From Bacteroidales bacterium (lineage in GTDB: Bacteria > Bacteroidota > Bacteroidia > Bacteroidales > VadinHA17): DNA of 11,220 nucleotides. Made by a program: the position numbers and the translations under genes. The DNA is taken from assembly GCA_030692905.1 (NCBI GenBank), contig JAUYBT010000162.1, positions 1 through 11,220 of the forward strand. The letters run 5' to 3'. The notes below the pieces were generated by a model that worked only from the letters and a program-made list of their open reading frames with translations, was not told the origin of the DNA and did no database searches. Positions 1 through 5,784 of the stretch are shown here, one piece after another; position 1 is the first letter of the stretch; each line of letters starts with the position of its first letter.

Positions 1-1445
1 ACAGCACGGGTGCGATCATATTTTTTTATTTCATTTACCAAATTGGCAGCAATCCTAAGTCCTGAAGTATCAGCAGCTTCCGCGATTTCATTCCCGATAC
101 TCCACATGATTATTGAGGGGTGATTGCGATCGCGAAGTACTATTGATTGTATATCTTTTTGCCACCATTCTTTAAAGAACTGTGAATGATCCGTTATTGT
201 GTAATTAGTACCTTGCAAACCAAAGAACTTATACGCCCCCTCCAATTTTGATTTTTCCCACATATCAAATGCCTCATCAATAACCAGCATTCCCAGCCTG
301 TCACAAACATCTAACAGGTAGGGTGACGGCGGATTATGGCTGCATCGAATGGCGTTGAATCCTGCTTTTTTGAGTATCTCTATCTTGCGTTCCTCAGCCC
401 TGTCAATGGCCGCAGCACCCAATGGACCGTTGTCATGATGAAAACATCCTCCCCTGAGTTTAATGGTTTTACCATTCAGGGTAAATCCAGTTTGTGCGTC
501 AAAATTAATAGTACGTATGCCAAAAGCCGTATTTACTTTGTCCTCAACCTTATTATTGACTAACAGGCTTACCTCTGCATGATAAAGATTTGGCTTTCCC
601 AACGACCAGAGTGCAGGATTATCTACCTGAACAACTTGCTTGAGCTCCACTGAATTACCTGCAGGTACAGATGACTTCATTGTTGATTTTCCCACTTCTT
701 TACCCGAAGGATCAATAAGCCTTACCACATAGCTGACCGCCAAATCCCGTGTTTCTGAGTTTGAAACATTCGTTACAACTTCGATATTTGCTTTTTCTTC
801 GGAAACCTCAGGGGTGGTTATAAATACACCCCATGGTGCGACATGAACCGGATTCGCCAGAACAAGCCACGTATGCCTGTAAATACCTGAGCCGGAATAC
901 CATCTTGCATTAATTCCTTCGTTTTTCACCTGAACAGCGACAACGTTCGGTTGTCCAGCTTGGTTGAGATAAGGAGAAATATCATACCAAAATGAGGTAT
1001 AGCCGTGTGGGTGATTGCCCACGTGCTTACCATTAACCCATACGTCTGAATTCATGTAAATACCATCGAATTGCAGGTAGACAATTTTATCCTCATATAC
1101 CTTGTCCATGGTAAAGGTTTTCCTGTACCATGCTGTACCACCAACTGTATAACCTGTACCCATTTTACCTATGGATGCCTTTGAAAAAGGACCAATTATC
1201 GAATCGCCATCCTGACCGGACAGGTCTTCTATGCTCCAGTCATGAGGCAAGTCAAGTGTTCTCCATCCGGAGTCATCATAGCTTGGGTTTTCGGCACCCG
1301 GGGGATTCGCTTTGATGAACCGCCATCCCACGTCAAAGGATGTTGTCCTTGATTTATCTATTGGTTCCGGATTTCCCCACGCAATGTTACCGATCAACAG
1401 ATTGATCAATATCACAATAATACTTGACAGGTTCAGCTTTCTCAT
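1..1445 (-). CDS. Secreted glycoside hydrolase family 2 (beta-galactosidase-like), 3' end outside window
   Basis: The reverse strand is open from an ATG at 1445 to the window edge (481 codons plus 2 bases), so the C-terminus is missing. The start MRKLNLSSIIVILINLLIG is a signal peptide, placing the enzyme in the periplasm or at the cell surface. The domain order is that of GH2: a sugar-binding jelly roll at about residues 30-195 (with DGIYMNSDVWVNGKHVG), an Ig-like domain at about 200-310, then the TIM barrel. The barrel carries the GH2 signatures RCSHNPPS and DEAFDMW and the WSIGNE acid/base motif, with catalytic Glu at residue 453 (codon 87-89). The nucleophile Glu would lie beyond the edge. 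GH2 enzymes release beta-linked galactose, glucuronic acid, mannose or related sugars; this fold is closest to Bacteroidota beta-galactosidases, but substrate cannot be read from sequence. It is divergent from a sugar-type regulator, so induction by the released sugar is plausible (inference). Confidence 0.93.
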   Translation of the reverse strand, partial: MRKLNLSSIIVILINLLIGNIAWGNPEPIDKSRTTSFDVGWRFIKANPPGAENPSYDDSGWRTLDLPHDWSIEDLSGQDGDSIIGPFSKASIGKMGTGYTVGGTAWYRKTFTMDKVYEDKIVYLQFDGIYMNSDVWVNGKHVGNHPHGYTSFWYDISPYLNQAGQPNVVAVQVKNEGINARWYSGSGIYRHTWLVLANPVHVAPWGVFITTPEVSEEKANIEVVTNVSNSETRDLAVSYVVRLIDPSGKEVGKSTMKSSVPAGNSVELKQVVQVDNPALWSLGKPNLYHAEVSLLVNNKVEDKVNTAFGIRTINFDAQTGFTLNGKTIKLRGGCFHHDNGPLGAAAIDRAEERKIEILKKAGFNAIRCSHNPPSPYLLDVCDRLGMLVIDEAFDMWEKSKLEGAYKFFGLQGTNYTITDHSQFFKEWWQKDIQSIVLRDRNHPSIIMWSIGNEIAEAADTSGLRIAANLVNEIKKYDRTRA

Positions 1446-1563
1446 AGTTATTTATTAAAATTTGACAAGTTCTTACTTTAGAAGAGTATTTATAACAATC
1501 GGTATGAAAATGATCTTAAGGATTGTAACATCATTTCTGTTTCTAAACAACGAATGAATAAAC

Positions 1564-1636
1564 TCTTTATATATTAAAACTTAAGAAATAAAGATATGGG
1601 AAATATTTATTCATTTATTAAAATTTAAGAAATAAA
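1564..1636. promoter_or_regulatory. Repeated boxes and inverted repeat, candidate operators for the divergent pair
   Basis: Two 20-base boxes, ATTAAAACTTAAGAAATAAA (1573-1592) and ATTAAAATTTAAGAAATAAA (1617-1636), differ at one base and are spaced 44 bases apart, about four helical turns. The first lies inside a perfect 7-base inverted repeat, TCTTTAT at 1564-1570 and ATAAAGA at 1588-1594. A partial third copy, ATTTATTAAAATTT, occurs at 1450-1463 directly before the GH2 start and matches 1613-1626 exactly. The spacer separates a glycosidase from a Nudix-type regulator, so these are candidate binding sites. AT-rich sequence makes chance similarity possible. No clear TAnnTTTG promoter was seen in this 211-base spacer. 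Confidence 0.45.
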
Positions 1637-1656
1637 ATTTTTACTTTGTCAGACAT

Positions 1657-2436
1657 ATGGAATCATTGCAGGATTTTAAGGAATTTTTAAACTTCGGATA
1701 TCTGAATTACCGGCGCAATCTAACGATAGAGTGTGCAATTTTCGGTTATGATGTAGGGAATCTTCAGGTATTGCTTACAAAAAGTAAAATTATTACCAAA
1801 TGGTGTCTGCCGGCAGGTTATGTTAGAAAAAAGGAGGACCTGGACGAGGCTGCGTCAAGAATAACTTACGAACGGACCGGTATTGATGATATATTTTTGA
1901 AGCAATTCAAAACCTTTGGTAATCCGGGGCGAGGTCATTCTCCCGGTGCTTTTAATAAAGAGATTTTTTTTGAATTAACCGGCATAACATTAGATGAGAA
2001 CAATTGGCTTATGGGAGAAACGCTGTCTGTTGGATTCTACGCAATAATAGACATTACAGTTGCCAAACCAAAGGTGGATTTCCTGTCAAGTGAGTGCAAA
2101 TGGTTCCCGATGGATGAATTACCAGAATTAGGTTACGATCATAACGAAATATTACAAGAAGCCCTTTCTGTCATAAAAATGCATTTGTATCATTTCCCAA
2201 TCGGAAAGAAGCTGTTGCCAGAGAAATTTACATTAAAAGAAATTAAGCTTTTATATGAGGTTCTATCAGGAAAAACATTACATATTACCAACTTTCCAAA
2301 TAAATTAATTTCAATCGGACTTTTAGTAAAAACGGATGAAAAAAGAAAAATAGGAGCTCATCGCTCTCCCACTTATTACAAATTTGATGATAAAATCTAT
2401 AATAAAGTATTACAGGAAGGATTAGTTCTGGTTTAA
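1657..2436 (+). CDS. Nudix-related transcriptional regulator (NrtR/AraR-type), winged helix at C-terminus
   Basis: The protein has 259 residues, usual for this family. An N-terminal Nudix-like domain (about residues 20-165) precedes a winged-helix DNA-binding region (about 180-255, from KFTLKEIKLLYEVLSGK). In the Nudix box (residues 54-76) the expected G-x5-E-x7-REUxEExGU reads as G54, E60, R68, then Ile69 in place of the first core Glu, Glu72 retained, and Arg73 in place of the last. Metal and pyrophosphate chemistry is therefore probably lost and the domain likely acts only as a ligand sensor. Bacteroidota members such as AraR of Bacteroides thetaiotaomicron use this fold to sense sugars and control their catabolism (established). 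Divergence from the GH2 gene with repeats between suggests it controls that locus (inference). The effector is unknown. The alternative, an active ADP-ribose pyrophosphatase, is unlikely given the box. Confidence 0.85.
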   Translation: MESLQDFKEFLNFGYLNYRRNLTIECAIFGYDVGNLQVLLTKSKIITKWCLPAGYVRKKEDLDEAASRITYERTGIDDIFLKQFKTFGNPGRGHSPGAFNKEIFFELTGITLDENNWLMGETLSVGFYAIIDITVAKPKVDFLSSECKWFPMDELPELGYDHNEILQEALSVIKMHLYHFPIGKKLLPEKFTLKEIKLLYEVLSGKTLHITNFPNKLISIGLLVKTDEKRKIGAHRSPTYYKFDDKIYNKVLQEGLVLV

Positions 2437-2574
2437 GAAATACAATTAGCTACTGAATTATCAAAAAAACCAATGTCATTAAAATTGATCTTTCAAATAT
2501 TTTAAAGTTTATTATCGGCCTTCAGAAAACTCTGTTTAGTTATAAAAAACCTTATTTAAAGTTAAACGTTAGCT

Positions 2575-2608
2575 TATCCGGTTGCAACTTTTGTCCGTTC
2601 GGGGTACA
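2575..2608 (+). repeat. Dispersed intergenic repeat, copy A
   Basis: This is a full copy of the element with core GGTTGCAACTTTT followed by a TCCGTTCGGGGTAC tail. Its 34 bases differ from copy D (9855-9888) at one position. The core contains the perfect 8-base palindrome GTTGCAAC. It lies 138 bases after the Nudix regulator stop codon and abuts the hairpin at 2609. No similarity to a known insertion sequence end was recognised. Confidence 0.85.
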
Positions 2609-2670
2609 GAAAAAGAGCGAGAGTGAGAGTGAGAGCGAGTTAGCTCGAACGAACACTCTCGTTCTTTTTT
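2609..2670. terminator. Long hairpin, probable bidirectional terminator
   Basis: Bases 2610-2625 pair with 2654-2669: 16 base pairs with one internal G-T wobble (2617 with 2662), plus a possible G-T at the base (2609 with 2670). The right arm ends in six T and the left arm begins with five A, so either strand yields a stem with a U tract. A smaller hairpin, CGAG at 2636-2639 with CTCG at 2644-2647, sits in the loop. It lies between convergent genes, which fits termination of both. Confidence 0.75.
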
Positions 2671-2785
2671 CTCGCTCCCGCTTTGTCCTCCGAAGTATTT
2701 ACGAAAGAGGGCACTCACACTCACACTTGTTTTCTCCCCCTCTCCTTTTCTTCCACTCCTTCTATTGATACCAAAAAACCGTTCG

Positions 2786-3121
2786 TTATTTTGTTACCTC
2801 ATTAAAATGCACCTGAGCCCATTCTATCATCTTTTCGACTATCGGCATAAGACTTAGACCAAGTTCTGTGAGAGAATACTCAACACGTGGTGGTATTTCA
2901 GCATAAGCCTTTCGTTTCAGTAAATGATCCTTTTCAAGCTGTTTCAGAGTGCTTGTAAGCATTTTTTGTGAAATGTCGGGAATAGACTTCTTTAATTCGG
3001 TATATCTCATTTTATCATGAGCCTGAAGGCTACACAATATCAACAAAGACCATTTATCGGCAAACCGGCCTAATACATTCCTTATCGGACATGTCGGAAA
3101 TTGTAAATCAAGTTCTTTCAT
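2786..3121 (-). CDS. HxlR-family winged-helix regulator
   Basis: The 111-residue protein matches HxlR in length and pattern: CPIRNVLGRFADKWSLLIL at residues 11-29, a recognition region around SIPDISQKMLTSTLKQLEKD, and a wing with PPRVEYSLTELG. Cys11 occupies the N-terminal position used for redox or electrophile sensing in YodB, HypR and QorR-type relatives; a second Cys lies at residue 31. HxlR proteins are dimeric and often repress adjacent quinone or aldehyde reductase genes (established). Here a quinone-oxidoreductase-like gene lies in the divergent operon, consistent with such a role, and half-sites over its own promoter suggest autoregulation (inference). The signal sensed is unknown. 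Confidence 0.92.
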   Translation of the reverse strand: MKELDLQFPTCPIRNVLGRFADKWSLLILCSLQAHDKMRYTELKKSIPDISQKMLTSTLKQLEKDHLLKRKAYAEIPPRVEYSLTELGLSLMPIVEKMIEWAQVHFNEVTK

Positions 3122-3140
3122 AATTATGCTTTTCTTAGTG

Positions 3141-3196
3141 CAAATATATACATTATACTCAAAAAGAGAGTAATAATACTTTCAGATCATTACTCT
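3141..3196 (-). promoter_or_regulatory. HxlR promoter -7 element with overlapping operator half-sites
   Basis: On the reverse strand TATATTTG (3141-3148) matches the Bacteroidota -7 consensus TAnnTTTG and lies about 20 bases before the HxlR ATG; no good TTTG -33 box is at the right spacing. Just upstream are three half-sites: TACTC (3156-3160) and GAGTA (3168-3172) form a 17-base inverted repeat, and AGAGTAAT (3167-3174) with ATTACTCT (3189-3196) form a perfect 8-base inverted repeat with arms 22 bases apart. Two-turn spacing fits binding of successive dimers and autorepression (inference). Confidence 0.6.
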
Positions 3197-3287
3197 ATTA
3201 ATGGATATATAAAATATTTATTAAAATATTAACAACTAAAATACTGATAATCAATATTTCTAACCTTATAGGTGCGTAAGATACCCC

Positions 3288-3319
3288 TTTGCAGGATTCC
3301 TCATACTATTATAGTTTTG
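3288..3319 (+). promoter_or_regulatory. Bacteroidota-type promoter of the ACGX operon
   Basis: TTTG at 3288-3291 and TAGTTTTG at 3312-3319 are separated by 20 bases. This is a full match to the Bacteroidota primary sigma consensus (TTTG, 19-21 bases, TAnnTTTG). The transcript would begin near 3326, leaving a short leader before the ATG at 3345. The HxlR half-sites end about 92 bases upstream, so direct steric repression here is not evident. Confidence 0.8.
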
Positions 3320-3344
3320 CGGTGATTAACTAAAAAGTATACAA

Positions 3345-3656
3345 ATGAGCAATTTGAACAAGTTAAACGGATGGACAGGAGATGGTGGATTTATTTCACG
3401 TACTTCTGCACAAAGCTACATTTCTTCAGGCACAGTTAAAATGACTTCTTCCGGTTGTGGTTCATCATGTGGTTCAAAGGATGGTGATGGCAAACCAAAA
3501 CCATCCTCATGCGGTGCCGGTGACAGTGAGCCAAAACCTTCATCATGCGGCACTGGCGACAGTAACCCAAAACCTTCTGCATGTGGAGCAAGTGAAGGTG
3601 ACAACAAACCTAAAACATCAGCCTGTGGTTCCTCATGCGGAAGCGGGGGAAATTAA
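3345..3656 (+). CDS. Cys-Gly repeat peptide, ACGX-type radical SAM substrate (putative RiPP precursor)
   Basis: The 103-residue protein has a Cys-free leader-like part (residues 1-33, with WTGDGGFISRTSAQSYI) and a repetitive C-terminal part rich in Gly, Ser, Lys, Pro and Cys. All seven cysteines (38, 42, 56, 68, 80, 94, 98) are followed by Gly, in SCGx or ACGx tetrads (GCGS at the first). Their spacing is 4, 14, 12, 12, 14, 4, symmetric around Cys68. Units of the form PKPSSCGxGDS recur. I recall a TIGRFAM pair, ACGX-repeat peptide and its radical SAM/SPASM partner, which fits this gene and the next. The matured product and function are, to my knowledge, not described. There is no signal peptide, and no peptidase or exporter is seen nearby. 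A protease-resistant Cys-rich structural peptide is the alternative. The assignment rests on repeats and neighbour. Confidence 0.85.
   Translation: MSNLNKLNGWTGDGGFISRTSAQSYISSGTVKMTSSGCGSSCGSKDGDGKPKPSSCGAGDSEPKPSSCGTGDSNPKPSACGASEGDNKPKTSACGSSCGSGGN
3495..3644 (+). repeat. Tandem repeat inside the Cys-Gly peptide gene
   Basis: Four imperfect units encode PKP(S/T)-like starts followed by CG. Two 36-base units (3495-3530 and 3531-3566) are followed by a 42-base unit (3567-3608) and a final 36-base unit (3609-3644). Unit lengths are multiples of three, so slippage would change copy number without shifting frame. Synonymous differences between units are numerous, which points to selection on the peptide and not a very recent expansion. 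Confidence 0.75.
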
Positions 3657-3666
3657 AGATTTAAAT

Positions 3667-3701
3667 GTTCCCGGTCCTGTATTAACTGACCGGGAACTTT
3701 C
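3667..3701 (+). terminator. Intergenic hairpin between precursor and maturase, possible attenuator
   Basis: GTTCCCGGTC (3667-3676) and GACCGGGAAC (3688-3697) form a perfect 10-base-pair stem with an 11-base loop, followed only by TTTCTC. It starts 11 bases after the peptide stop codon and ends 23 bases before the radical SAM start. The strong stem with a weak U tract fits partial termination or 3' stabilisation, giving more precursor than maturase transcript, as in many RiPP operons (inference). Confidence 0.75.
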
Positions 3702-3719
3702 TCAATTAATCTTAAGACT

Positions 3720-4748
3720 ATGGAATACTTTGCTTTTCAGTGGCACATAACAGACAGTTGCGACCAGCGGTGCCAGCATTGCTACATCTTTTCAGAAAAC
3801 AATCATACAATACTGAAAGAAATGTCCTGGACACAGATAGAATCTGTTTTTGAAAATTGTCAGGATATGTGTAGAAAGGCGAATCGCATACCTTATTTCT
3901 ATATTACAGGCGGCGATCCGGTACTACACAGTCGTTTCTGGGACCTGATGGAATTGTTCAAGTCTCACAATATTGCTTTCACTATACTTGGAAATCCTTT
4001 CCATCTTGATGATGAAGTATGTAAAAAGTTGAAAAATTATGGATGCGAGCGGTATCAGCTTTCGATTGACGGATTAAGGGAAACCCATGATGCGATGAGA
4101 AAAAAGGATTCTTTCGATACAACAATTGAAAAGTTAAAATGCCTGCATAAAGCAGGTATCAGAAGTGCGATCATGACAACTGTTTCAGGGGTAAATGCTG
4201 AAGAATTACCCGGGATTATCGATCTCGTTGTTGAAAATAAAGTTAATGTTTTTGCATTTGCAAGATACGCACCGACTAGTTTTGAAAAAAGCACTCACCT
4301 GACACCTGATCAGTACAGAAGCCTACTGGAAGTCTGCTGGCAAAAGTTTGAACATTACAAAGAGAGCGGGACCAGCTTCAACCTCAAGGATCATCTGTGG
4401 ACACTTTATTTACATGAGAAAGGTCTTTTCCGGATACCGGAAAATCTGAAGGAAGATATGATTTATGAAGGCTGCAATTGCTCTAATTGTCATTTGACAA
4501 TACTTCCTCAGGGGGAGGTTTATGCATGCAGACGCTTTGAAAGTAATATCGGCAATGTGTTTAGTGAAAATCTATACGATATTTTCACTGGTGAAAAAAT
4601 GGACACATACAGGGATTACAACAAATTTGAGAAATGTAATTCCTGTGAACTAAAGAGATTCTGCCGTGGCTGCCCTGCCGTAACATACGGGTATACAGGT
4701 AATTTCTATGGAGTAGATCCCCAGTGTTGGAAACAAATAGCAAGCTGA
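3720..4748 (+). CDS. Radical SAM/SPASM peptide maturase, ACGX type
   Basis: The 342-residue protein opens with the radical SAM cluster motif CxxxCxxC (Cys14, Cys18, Cys21). It continues with a TGGDP motif at 63-67 for SAM binding and LSIDG further on. The C-terminus is a SPASM domain with Cys252, 254 and 257, then G265-x4-C270, then CxxCx5CxxC (306, 309, 315, 318) and Cys336, enough ligands for two auxiliary iron-sulfur clusters. SPASM proteins of this size modify ribosomal peptides, for example making thioether or carbon crosslinks (established). Position directly after the Cys-Gly peptide makes that its likely substrate (inference). No separate RiPP recognition element is apparent before residue 14, so leader recognition is unclear. 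The start lies immediately before the radical SAM core; no upstream ribosome-binding site is obvious. The reaction is not predictable from sequence. Confidence 0.93.
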   Translation: MEYFAFQWHITDSCDQRCQHCYIFSENNHTILKEMSWTQIESVFENCQDMCRKANRIPYFYITGGDPVLHSRFWDLMELFKSHNIAFTILGNPFHLDDEVCKKLKNYGCERYQLSIDGLRETHDAMRKKDSFDTTIEKLKCLHKAGIRSAIMTTVSGVNAEELPGIIDLVVENKVNVFAFARYAPTSFEKSTHLTPDQYRSLLEVCWQKFEHYKESGTSFNLKDHLWTLYLHEKGLFRIPENLKEDMIYEGCNCSNCHLTILPQGEVYACRRFESNIGNVFSENLYDIFTGEKMDTYRDYNKFEKCNSCELKRFCRGCPAVTYGYTGNFYGVDPQCWKQIAS

Positions 4749-4762
4749 AAAGCGAATTTGTT

Positions 4763-5743
4763 TTGAAAGCAGTTGTGCTATACAAAACCTGTCTGGCTGA
4801 TGAACTTAAAATAAGTGAAGTTCCAGTCCCTGAAGTAAGACAAGGATGGGTACTTATAAAGGTAAAATCCTTTGGACTGAACCATTCTGAGCTTATGATG
4901 AGGGCTTATGAAGCAGATGCACCCTACATAAAATTACCACTTATCCCGGGGATAGAATGTGCCGGGGAAATTGTTGATCCATCCGACAGTGATTTCATTA
5001 AGGGTCAACGGGTGATAGCTTTAATGGGGGGAATGGGCCGGAGTTTCGATGGAAGTTATGCGGAGTACACACTGGTACCTTCCAAAAACGTATTTAAAGT
5101 TGAAACAACTCTTGGATGGGAAGAGTTAGCAGCCATTCCGGAGTCGTATTATACTGCATATGGATCGCTCTTTGAAAGTCTGCAGCTTAAGCCTGAAGAT
5201 ACTCTTTTAATACGTGGAGGTACAAGTGCTCTGGGTCTGTCAGCGATCCAGCTTGCCAAAAGCGTTGGTGCGACTGTAGTGGCATCCACAAGAAATGAAA
5301 AAAAACGTGAGTTTTTAACCGGACAGGATGCTGATAATGTACTAATTGATAACGGCACTATAAGAGAACAGCTTTTAAGTCTCTATCCAAAAGGCGTAAA
5401 TAAAGTACTTGAATTGATCGGACCAGCAACACTTTTGGAATCAGCTAAATTGACCAGGCATAGCGGGATAATATGCTCCACTGGAGTATTAGGGGAAAAA
5501 GGAGTGTTAAATAATTTTGATCCTATAAAGGACTTACCATCTGGTGTTTACCTGACCGGTTTTTTCAGTAATTATCCAACTCAGGCAGTCATTGATGAAA
5601 TCTTCAGACTTATAAATAAAAATAACCTATACCCCACTATCTCAAAAGTATTTTCCTTAGGTGAGATTGGTCAGGCACACTCATTGATGGAAAACAATAC
5701 TGCCAACGGAAAAGTGATAGTGAAAATACAAGTTAATAACTAA
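4763..5743 (+). CDS. MDR-superfamily NAD(P)H:quinone oxidoreductase-like protein
   Basis: This medium-chain reductase has a GroES-like N-terminal domain (with LPLIPGIECAGEI) and a Rossmann domain with the nucleotide motif GGTSALG at residues 152-158. The GHE zinc-ligand motif of alcohol dehydrogenases is replaced by GIE, and the structural zinc Cys cluster is missing. It is therefore of the zinc-free quinone oxidoreductase (zeta-crystallin) type, reducing quinones or other activated carbonyls in the cytosol. I place the start at TTG 4763, which gives the family-typical MKAVVLYKT opening, 326 residues and a 14-base gap after the maturase stop. An in-frame ATG at 4724 would add 13 residues and overlap the maturase by 25 bases. 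HxlR regulators often control such reductases, which ties this gene to the divergent regulator. Whether it acts on the peptide or in stress defence is unknown. Confidence 0.85.
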   Translation: MKAVVLYKTCLADELKISEVPVPEVRQGWVLIKVKSFGLNHSELMMRAYEADAPYIKLPLIPGIECAGEIVDPSDSDFIKGQRVIALMGGMGRSFDGSYAEYTLVPSKNVFKVETTLGWEELAAIPESYYTAYGSLFESLQLKPEDTLLIRGGTSALGLSAIQLAKSVGATVVASTRNEKKREFLTGQDADNVLIDNGTIREQLLSLYPKGVNKVLELIGPATLLESAKLTRHSGIICSTGVLGEKGVLNNFDPIKDLPSGVYLTGFFSNYPTQAVIDEIFRLINKNNLYPTISKVFSLGEIGQAHSLMENNTANGKVIVKIQVNN

Positions 5744-5784
5744 CTGCAAAAAAAGAATCTTATAAATTATTAAATATCAAGATT

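Larger units (their letters stand above)
2437..2785. other. 349-base convergent spacer
   Basis: This lies between two convergent regulator genes and holds no credible coding sequence. From left to right it contains about 135 unremarkable AT-rich bases, dispersed repeat copy A (2575-2608), a long hairpin built partly of GAG/GTG tandem units (2609-2670), and a pyrimidine-rich low-complexity tract (2671-2770) with CACTCACACTCACAC at about 2713-2727. That tract is an imperfect reverse complement of the GAGTGAGAGTGAG run in the hairpin. Confidence 0.7.

Noticed and set aside
336..1315. Two short + strand open frames (336-563 and 1130-1315)
   Set aside because: They lie antisense to a continuous GH2 coding frame with clear family motifs and encode no recognisable protein.
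1641..1656. TTACTTTG as a promoter for the Nudix regulator
   Set aside because: It misses the TAnnTTTG consensus and lies too close to the ATG to leave a leader; no TTTG box is correctly placed upstream.
3416..3750. Frames overlapping the Cys-Gly peptide gene on both strands
   Set aside because: They are by-products of the repetitive DNA; only the frame at 3345 gives Cys-Gly repeats and sits correctly after a consensus promoter.
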